Source: Fomitopsis serialis (lineage: Eukaryota > Basidiomycota > Agaricomycetes > Polyporales > Fomitopsidaceae). From it: a stretch of DNA of 15,797 bases. The stretch lies in NCBI RefSeq assembly GCF_022376445.1, contig NW_025955658.1:1-15797 (forward strand). The letters are read 5' to 3'. Of this stretch, positions 9,180-15,797 are shown in pieces. The notes under the pieces were generated by a model, which was not told the origin of the DNA, did not search any database, and saw nothing but the letters and a program-made list of their open reading frames with translations. Position 1 is the first letter of the stretch. Every line of letters starts with the position of its first letter. The translations under genes and the position numbers were made by a program.

Positions 9180-11106
9180 ATGATGACCGCACTTCCTCTT
9201 CCCCAGGACATCTACTCTGTGATCACGTCGATCTTGTCGTTGTCGGCGCTCAGTGACTGGATCAAGCTCTTCGTCGTGGGTGGAGCGCTCGAGACGTGTC
9301 GGCGTTTCCTGTTCGGTTGGTGGGACTCCTTTTTGGAGACGTTTTGGCTCGAAGCCACAATTGATCAGAACGAAGACGCGTATCGTGAGCCCCGTTCACT
9401 GTCTTGCGCTACTTTTCGAATTTACTGTGCTTCAGGTTGGGTTCTGTACTGGCTGTCGCAACAACAATTCTGGGGCGCCGCGCGCATGGTTGACATCGCT
9501 ATGAGCGACAATTTTGGGCTCGAGAACGACAACACGGACGGTGATGATGAAGAAGAAGAAGGCACCTTGCGCAAACTCGCTTACATCCCTAACCTTGCGA
9601 AACCTTGCAAGGTGTGGTACAGGGGTCGTTACTTGACGGTGGAGAGAGAGTCACGTTGGAGTTGCCTGCGGCTCAGGTACAACTGCTCTGTGCTGTGCTC
9701 CATTGCCGACAGACTGACGCGATTCGCAGGATATTCTCGCGGGACCGTACAATTCTCAATAGCTTCATGGAGGACACAAGGTCGTTGTACAAGGCCGCAG
9801 AAAAGAAGGGTGTCTCCATATATGCAGCTGACACGTACGTTTGCGGGACACAGAGTGTTCTCTGAGGACACTGACGCGAGCCTTCGTCTGCAGTGGCGGT
9901 TTCTGGACATTTATGACGGCACGCCCAAAACGGCCATTGAACTCAATTGTCATGGACCCAGGCGTCAAAGAACGGCTGCTCAACGACGCACGCAACTTCC
10001 TCGCCTGCCGGAAGTGGTACTCTGACCGGGGCATTCCGTACCGCCGAGGCTATCTCCTGGTCAGTGGTTGAGTACACTTTTTGGTGCCATCATTCGCTAA
10101 TGAACGTCTGCGCACAGCACGGTGCTCCCGGTTCCGGAAAGACCTCGATAATTCACAGCATCGCTGGCGAGCTCGGCCTCGACGTTTACATCGTAACGGT
10201 CAGCCGCGCAGGTATGGACGACACCGCCCTGAACCAGCTCATCTCGAACATGCCTTCACGGTGCATCGCGCTTATGGAAGATGTCGATGCTGCTTTCACT
10301 CGGGGCGTCACCCGTGATTTTCCGTCTGCGAGCGGACCGGTGTCAGCGAGCGGCAAGAAACCCGACGAGGAGGGTGATGAACTCAAGCCAAATGAGGAGG
10401 CCGCGTCGCGAGTCACCCTCAGCGGGCTGCTCAATGCCCTCGACGGGATCGGCGCGCAGGAAGGCCGGATCCTGTTTGCGACGACGAACAAGTACAATGC
10501 GCTCGATCCGGCGCTGTGCCGCCCCGGAAGGATGGACCTCCACATTGAGTTCCACCTCGCCAGCCGTTACCAGGCGGAGCACCTGTACAAGTCGTTCTTC
10601 ACGGAGGTCGAGTTGCAGGAGGGAATCTCCGACAGCGCCGCCTCGGAGAAGGCCTCTGACCTTCCCGCCCTCGTACCCCCGTCTCCTCCCGCTACGCCAC
10701 CCCCGCGTCTTCGGACCTCCTGCCGACGCCTACGGCAGATGTGGGCCATATGAACACCTCAGATGTCTTCTCCACTCCGGTCTGCCTCCCGAAGACGCAA
10801 GCGTGCGAGCTGGCCAGGCGCTTCGCGGACGCCATTCCCGAACGGGAATTCTCGATGGCCAGTCTACAGGGGTACCTGATGTTGTACAAGAGCGATCCAC
10901 CCGCTGCTGTTACCGATGCGCCTGCTTGGGTGCGCGAGGAGATGGCTCGAGGAGCGACACGGGGATTCATGGACCAGAAGCACCGCTTCCATCGACGGTG
11001 GCGTGACTGGGCCGATCATGAACCTCGTCGATGCAGCTCCCGACGTTTCGAAGGGGCATCTGGCCTCGAGCGCGTAGCAAGCACCGTTGCGGGATGTGAT
11101 GCCTGA
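9180..11106 (+). CDS. BCS1-like AAA ATPase, C-terminal reading frame disturbed
   Basis: Relative of mitochondrial Bcs1, an AAA ATPase that moves a folded Rieske protein across the inner membrane; the many Agaricomycete paralogues have mostly unassigned roles. Exons 9180-9384, 9436-9676, 9730-9834, 9894-10059, then from 10118. Residues about 20-45 hold the membrane-proximal segment (LSDWIKLFVVGG), followed by the BCS1 N-terminal domain with an acidic patch (DGDDEEEEG). The AAA core has Walker A GAPGSGKT 241-248, Walker B CIALMEDVDAAF with E293-D294, sensor-1 N363 in FATTN and CRPGRMD at 373-379. The first frame continues to about 10672 and would stop at 10753. The conserved ARRFADAIPEREFSMASLQG block (about 10813-10872) is in another frame, which stops at 11106. 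An intron 10707-10762 with a weak GTCTTC donor, or a 1-nt shift, must join them. ATG 9180 is the first in frame. Confidence 0.9.
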
Positions 11107-11605
11107 ACGCTTGGCTTGTCATGCGTCATGAGACGAAGTGTGAAGCCTCGGGCTCAGTGTCCTCATCGTCGGAAACAATCACAGGAGAGGACGGATCGCA
11201 GTCACCAACAACACCCCGGGACTGCATGCCGCGCACCGTCCTCACGCTTCCACTGTAACTCGAGAATCACAGTAGTTATATACCTCACTGTATGAGTGAC
11301 TTTTAATGTCCGTACGACTTACCTTTACCATGGTACTACGTATACCGTAATGAAATTCAGTGATAGTGCCGATTCTTCGTGACCAAGTGCGACTTCATTT
11401 AGCAAGTCGATGTGGCGTAGCAGTTGCGTAGAAGCGCCGTGGGCCACGAATCCCGACTCGGAGACCGGGAAACCGGTGTATACGGCGTATAATCCTGAGC
11501 GCTTCGGTATCTCTGGCACTGGACGCTGAATGGAAGTATCTTAAGAAGGTACGATAGGAACACAAGGTCGCAAGAACTCAATTTAGGTTCACGGGTGCGG
11601 TATGC
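11107..11605. other. Intergenic region between BCS1-like and GST genes
   Basis: AT content rises here. Only short open frames without motifs are present (for example minus-strand 11325-11519). It probably contains the 3' end of the BCS1-like transcript and the promoter of the next gene. I see no repeat or RNA gene. Confidence 0.5.
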
Positions 11606-11613
11606 TATATAAA
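11606..11613 (+). promoter_or_regulatory. TATA box of the glutathione transferase gene
   Basis: TATATAAA is a full consensus match, 33 nt before the ATG at 11639 and 138 nt before the ATG at 11744. The usual 25-35 nt spacing puts the transcription start almost on the first ATG, so small shifts in start site would decide which ATG is used. Confidence 0.65.
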
Positions 11614-11743
11614 CTTCGGTCTGCCAGCTGTGCTGAGGATGTTTGCCCTGTCAGTGAGCCGACTCGGACTTCTCAGTACTCTTGCAGTCGCCAGTACCGG
11701 AACCCTTCTCCATCGACACGCTGCTTTGTTCACTGCTAACAGT

Positions 11744-12830
11744 ATGAGCAAGAAATTCGTGTTGTATATGGCCGGAACACCGAATAGCAGAAATGTCTCC
11801 ATCGTTTTGGAAGAGCTGCATGCCCGCTACGGCGTCGATTATCAGTAAGTATGTCCACATTCCAACACCCTCGATAAAAGCATATCGTACCTACCGCGCA
11901 ATGCGTTATGCATTCCGAGTGTCAATAGCTGAATCTTCGCATGTTTGGTACTAGGATTCATGAGATCGACATGTCCAAAAACGAGCACAAGGAACCCTGG
12001 TACCTCAAGTTGAACCCCAATGGTCGCGTGCCCACACTTGTGGACCAGTTCCGCAACGACTTCGCGATTTTCGAGAGTGCTGCCATCGAATTGTACCTCG
12101 CGCAGCATTTTGACCGGGACTTCAACTTCTCGTTCGACCCTGTTCGCAATCCCGTCGAGTACAGTGAGATGCTTCAGTGGATATTCTTCACGGTAAGTCT
12201 GGGATGTCATACAGTTTGATAAAAGGATCACATCATGAAGCCTGAGCGAATTCTCTAGCACAGCGGCATTGGACCGAATCTGGCGCAGGGTACGTGAGAC
12301 GATACTTACGCCAATATCCGACGTATGCTTGTTGTCGACGGCCACTGATTCTGCGACGGGTTCAGCTGCATACTTCGTTCACTTCGCCACCGAAGATGTC
12401 CCCCACGCAAAGAAACGTCAGTAACGCTCCCAATGATCCTACCATGTATGAACGTGAACGCCGAATGCCCGCAGGGTTCATTGACGAGGTCAAGCGCCTA
12501 TACGGCATATATAACACTCGTCTAGAGGGGCGACACTATTTTGCTGGGCCCGGAGATGGACTGTATACTATCGCCGACATAAACGCTTACCCACTGTGAG
12601 CTACAACCAACTTTCGGTCAACACTGCATGAGTACGTACTGAGTGAAACATGTCATAGGGTCGTGCTCTATGCGCTCGGTGGAGTAGAGAGCCTAGACGA
12701 GTGGCCGAATCTCAAGGTAAATTGGTAGCTTTGAGATATAACTTGATACTCACTGGTCTTTTATCGATAGGCATGGGTCCGGAGGATGGAAGCGCACCCT
12801 GCGGTCAAGGCAGGAATGACCAAACCCTGA
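11744..12830 (+). CDS. Glutathione S-transferase, Ure2p-like
   Basis: Cytosolic-type GST of 219 aa, expected to conjugate or reduce electrophiles with glutathione in stress and wood- or xenobiotic-derived detoxification. Exons 11744-11844, 11955-12192, 12259-12289, 12366-12416, 12475-12595, 12659-12716, 12771-12830; introns 54-110 nt. The thioredoxin-like N-domain starts FVLYMAGTPNSRNVSIVLEE, with N14 in the position used by Ure2p-like enzymes. NPNGRVPTLVD carries cis-Pro60, and FESAAI holds the glutathione-binding E74-S75. The all-helical C-domain has the N-capping-type block YTIADINAYP and ends PNLKAWVRRMEAHPAVKAGMTKP, a normal family ending. The third and fourth coding exons are only 31 and 51 nt. 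An in-frame ATG at 11639 would add 35 residues. I chose 11744 because it matches the family N-terminus and the TATA position. All family signature residues I looked for are present, so it looks functional. Confidence 0.93.
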
Positions 12831-13546
12831 GCGAAGCGCGACCAGTGCGCCGCGGGCAGTCATTGAAGCTTGAAGTGGCACAAGGGCAACGTCGTTCGGA
12901 AGTTCAAACATGTCTTAATGCTTCCTGGAATTAGTACAAACGTGCCTCGAAAAGTCGCTGAACGATCTGACTGGGACATGAAGCGGTACGCGCCCCTCGA
13001 GAGCGCGCCACGTGACCGCGAAGACCTTACAACACACAAGGTGAATGCGAGATGGCCTGCGCACCAGGTTCAGATTCCCTTCCGGTTCATGTATCCCGAG
13101 GTGCTTGGGAAGGGTGGGCAATCTGCGCAGATCACTCCCGTCGCTTTGAATCTGAGTACGTCCGCTAGTAGCTACGAGCTTCTCGTACTAGTAATTCACG
13201 AAAGCGCATGGACGAATATTCCATTCGACTTTGGATTGCTTTTCAAGAGGATGATTGAAAGTGTGATGACCTGCGGCCCTACGAGGCTGACTCAAAGGCT
13301 GATTAGACGACACAAGCTGAGGCTGACCACCACAGATCCATTCGGAATGTCAGCCATCCGACTACAGACATAAATGCGTCGACGACTCACTCTTCATACG
13401 CATACTTGAAGTTTTACTGCACTCCCGTACGTTCGCTCGCCATCGCAACAATCGTGGCAACCACAAATTCTTCTTACTGTCGCGCTTCCCAAACCTACAA
13501 ACCTGTTAATCCATCTCTTCCTGACAATACGAGCCCGCATCAAAAG
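12831..13546. other. Intergenic region after the GST gene
   Basis: Apart from the hypothetical frame listed at 12978-13373, nothing is recognised. The first part is probably the GST 3' untranslated region. AT content rises between 13180 and 13550. Confidence 0.4.
12978..13373 (+). CDS. Hypothetical ORF, weak support
   Basis: A 131-codon open frame starts at ATG 12978, about 150 nt after the GST stop codon. It begins MKRYAPLESAPRDREDL and favours G or C at third codon positions over its first third, as the real genes here do; the bias fades later. I recognise no domain, signal peptide or membrane segment, and see no promoter element. It may be chance within the GST 3' untranslated region. Confidence 0.2.
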   Translation: MKRYAPLESAPRDREDLTTHKVNARWPAHQVQIPFRFMYPEVLGKGGQSAQITPVALNLSTSASSYELLVLVIHESAWTNIPFDFGLLFKRMIESVMTCGPTRLTQRLIRRHKLRLTTTDPFGMSAIRLQT

Positions 13547-14373
13547 ATGAACTGTAGAGAAGCACGTTTGCTCGCGAAGGCGGCGCACGCAGCCAAGCCT
13601 CGGAGAGGCGCCATTACCGCGACCGCTGCTCAATACCCTGCGGACGGCCAAGGTGTCCCAACCTACGGTCTCTGCTCGACTACTCTCGTCTCCGAGTCGT
13701 GCTCCTGTTCCAGCAATTGTCCTTCCATGGCTCCGCAGGCCCACACTGTCACCCAACCCAGCATGTGGGTGAGACGTTGCGTCCCAATCATGAACCTCTC
13801 ACTTGCACTGGACAAGATGACGCTCGACCCCGTTCCCTCTGGCGCTATGGACGATCTCTGTAGACTCTTCAGCAAAATGAGTGTAGAAGACGTCCCACCC
13901 GCAGCATCGACGACCTGTGTGACGCACTCGCCAGGCTGTCCTTGAACGACCCTGCGATGGACGACCTAGCGAACTCCTTCGCAGGCATGACACTTGGGCA
14001 ACACTCGGAGTCTGTCGAAGACTTAGCACCCATGTTTGGCCAGTTTACACTGCATGATTCCACGCCCGAGTCTTGCGATGTGCTCACGGAGGTACCTGTC
14101 ACACAAACGGACCTACAAAGCGCCCCCACCGAAAAGGAATCAATCGCGGACGTCATCGAACTCAACATGCAACCCGGCGGAATCGAGGACAACACGTACC
14201 TGCCGCTCTACGAGTCTGATCTCGTCGCTGGGGCCATTCTGCCGCTTGGCACTCGCCCAGGGGATTGGCACACAGCGGCAGAGCCTGTCTCCTCAGGATA
14301 TCCCGGACACGCAGCAGACTCCGAATGGACACCGCTCGAGTGGGGCAAAAGACAAATTTTGGATCTTTTCATG
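13547..14373 (+). pseudogene. Unrecognised acidic protein with five tandem export-signal-like repeats, apparent frameshift
   Basis: First in-frame ATG is 13547. One frame reads from there to about 13890 and the next frame from about 13906 to 14373, where ATG|GTAAGT gives a good donor (acceptor TTCAG, 14429-14433). Five copies of a degenerate unit, roughly MDDLxxxFxxMxL, run across the frame change. Cores: LSLALDKMTL (13796), LCRLFSKMSV (13856), LCDALARLSL (13915), LANSFAGMTL (13966), LAPMFGQFTL (14023). Core spacing is 60, 59, 51 and 57 nt; the 59 falls at the frame change, as expected for loss of one base from a 60-nt unit. Downstream the text is acidic and disordered, then ends EWGKRQILDLFM. 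I do not know the family. It is either a recent pseudogene or a gene with a 1-nt sequence error. Confidence 0.5.
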
Positions 14374-14433
14374 GTAAGTCTGCTGCCACTTACAGCGCAA
14401 TGCACTGTTGTACATTGACACTCACTGGTTCAG

Positions 14434-15158
14434 AGCGCAACTCTCGAAGTGAAACGTGCAGGTGAACCATCTACGTCCGGAGGGGGGCTCTGGTCACGCT
14501 TCGTGGGACGTGTCTTCGCTTCCTCCGGCCATGCTCAACATACCATGCACCTACTTCCGCTTCACCGCTCGTCTACTTCGAGTGTCAGCTCACATGCGTC
14601 CTCTATTTCATCATCAACGTCATCATCGACTTACACCTCAATTTCTGCTTGCTCACAGTCCAATATCACCTCAACGGAACTCAGTATCTTGGCCTCCCCA
14701 ACTCTTGCCTATACGACACCCAATGGACATTTCGCGAAGTTCTGGCTTGCGTTCTGGCGGGCATCGTGAATAGTCACCTGCCACATATCCGTAACCTAAA
14801 GGGAACGCACTCACATCATCAACCTCTACGTCCTTCGCCATATCAACTTGCAAGATCAACTCATCGACGTACGCAACTCCCGTGTCTTGACCGCATACCG
14901 GCCTCAAATATGATATCCGCGCGCGAAACATTCAGTCACTAGGCTTTCTGGTCACTCACATACCTCAACAACTCTAGCACGACGAAAGACAGCGGCCACT
15001 TCGATTCTCCCCGGTACGCCTATGCAATCTCTTCGGTACCTCCACAATACATTTCGATCTTCAAGCTTCAGGTCTCGCTTCTGAACTGGAAGAAGCCTCT
15101 CGAGCTCAACTCTGCGTTTTGCTTGCGTGCTGCAGTACTGTATGATACCCGGGATTGA
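14434..15158 (+). pseudogene. Downstream part of the repeat-protein gene, frames scrambled
   Basis: After the intron 14374-14433 the coding-like text moves between frames. It starts SATLEVKRAGEP (14434 on). Then comes VNHLRPEGGSGHASWDVSSL (about 14462-14521), then a hydrophobic stretch with strong C at third positions (PLVYFECQLTCVLYFIINVI, about 14569-14628) running to QWTFREVLACVLAGIV. Next is THIINLYVLRHINLQDQLID in another frame (14809-14868). A possible intron 14869-14942 (GTACGC to CACTAG) then leads to a 71-codon final segment ending at TGA 15156-15158. All three + frames are open from about 14464 to 14766, so frame choice rests on codon bias. A decayed membrane-associated protein fits best; a many-exon gene remains possible. 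Confidence 0.35.
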
Positions 15159-15194
15159 TTGAACGGTCCCAGCATACCCTTGTATACAGTACTG
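15133..15194. repeat. 11-bp inverted repeat with 40-nt spacer
   Basis: CAGTACTGTAT (15133-15143) and ATACAGTACTG (15184-15194) are exact reverse complements. Each contains the 8-bp palindrome CAGTACTG. They lie at the end of the degraded gene. Function unknown; it could form a hairpin in a transcript. Confidence 0.5.
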
Positions 15195-15676
15195 AATCTG
15201 ACAACCTATTTATCAATGTGCGTATGCGCTACTGGAACGCACCTGAAGTCGTCATGGTGTATAAGCTGACTGAATTTCTCTACGAGTTGACACTCCAGGC
15301 TTGCTAGACAAACAAGTCGAATGCGGCGCCGAGACATGCCAGTCCACTGGCAGTGAGCTAGTAGTCAGAGTAGATGGGGCGCAGGCTTCAATTTCGGATA
15401 AAAGGGTGGGATGGGATCGCGGAAATCCAGGCAACACTCTGCGTAGCGAATTGAGTATCATACCAGTAGTCGTCATAAGTGGGCTGAGTGTCGAGGATCG
15501 GGCAGGGTGAGAGTCTAGAGAGCACTCTGGCAGCGAGACACTGCAAGCGCCATCACGTGGGCATGGCCGACACGAGTCGGACGCGTCGCCAGTCGCGCGT
15601 CTGCCATGAGCACGACCCACTACGTCGCTCGTCTTTCTGGAACATATAGTGACATCCCACCACGTCTCAAGATCCC
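15159..15676. other. Intergenic region before the right-edge gene
   Basis: Open frames on both strands (+ 15301-15510, - 15252-15620) have no motif I recognise and no third-position bias, and are treated as noncoding. The right arm of the inverted repeat falls at the start of this stretch. Confidence 0.4.
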
Positions 15677-15797
15677 ATGGGAAAGGCGAGAAAGAACAAG
15701 TTTTACGCTGTCAGGAAAGGCAGAGAAGGTCCCGCATCTACTCGTCCTGGGAAGCGGTACATTGCTTGTAGCCTTGCAGTTCAAACATGTGTCGCTG
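15677..15797 (+). CDS. 5' end of a protein with an RNase H1 N-terminal (viroplasmin-like) domain, partial and frameshifted
   Basis: ATG 15677 opens MGKARKNKFYAVRKGREGP. The block K-F-Y-A-V-x-x-G-R is the signature of the small domain at the N-terminus of eukaryotic RNase H1, also found in the caulimovirus viroplasmin family, which binds RNA/DNA hybrids or RNA. The domain normally continues G-x-Y-x-S-W-E; here RIYSSWEA is present (15733-15756) but in the next frame, as if one base were missing near 15731-15733. The ATG frame itself stays open to the window edge. Such domains are common in Agaricomycete proteins of unknown function. Fragment too short to tell RNase H1 from an orphan domain protein; it may be a pseudogene. 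Confidence 0.45.
   Translation, partial: MGKARKNKFYAVRKGREGPASTRPGKRYIACSLAVQTCVA

Noticed and set aside
11842..12345. 167-codon minus-strand frame opposite the GST gene
   Set aside because: Antisense to confirmed GST exons 2-3; no independent motif.
14671..14931. Minus-strand frame with protein-like text (VDMAKDVEVDDVSAF)
   Set aside because: It is antisense to + strand segments with stronger third-position bias, and no supporting motif was found. It remains a weak alternative.
15252..15620. 122-codon minus-strand frame near the right edge
   Set aside because: Ser/Pro/Arg/Cys-rich, no motif, no homology recognised.

Overview
The window looks like nuclear DNA of a filamentous basidiomycete, most likely an Agaricomycete. 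Four confident genes are split by short GT-AG introns (51-76 nt, one of 110 nt). The protein families fit that group: a BCS1-like AAA ATPase of the kind expanded in mushroom-forming fungi, a Ure2p-like glutathione transferase, a Ste20/OSR1-type kinase and an RRM/zinc-knuckle protein. All four lie on the + strand. There is no operon logic, tRNA, rRNA or CRISPR array, and no intact transposon was recognised.

Layout: 1-1014 has no secure gene, only coding-like fragments near 553-870. 1073-2627 is a 7-exon RNA-binding protein with two microexons. 2628-4845 is gene-poor and holds an 18-bp perfect palindrome flanked by 8-bp direct repeats. 4926-7081 is a 4-exon SPAK/OSR1-like kinase with a histidine-rich insertion in its activation segment. 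7082-8980 is gene-poor, perhaps with decayed coding relics. 9180-11106 is a BCS1-like ATPase with a TATA box upstream and a disturbed reading frame near its C-terminus. 11639/11744-12830 is a 7-exon glutathione transferase with two possible starts. 12978-13373 is a weak hypothetical ORF. 13547-15158 is an unrecognised gene or pseudogene that begins with five tandem motifs of the nuclear-export-signal type and then dissolves into coding-like pieces in changing frames. A gene start at 15677 resembles the RNase H1 N-terminal/viroplasmin-like domain and runs off the right edge, also with an apparent frameshift.

The genes do not form an obvious pathway: RNA processing, signalling, organelle AAA function and detoxification sit side by side, as is usual for fungal chromosomes. 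The left half (RRM protein, kinase) looks like conserved housekeeping sequence. The right half (BCS1-like, GST, repeat protein, RNase H-like domain) looks like a faster-evolving accessory stretch, with three places where a 1-nt frameshift is the simplest reading. All exon boundaries were placed by hand from splice signals, frame continuity and remembered family patterns. No alignment or transcript data were available.
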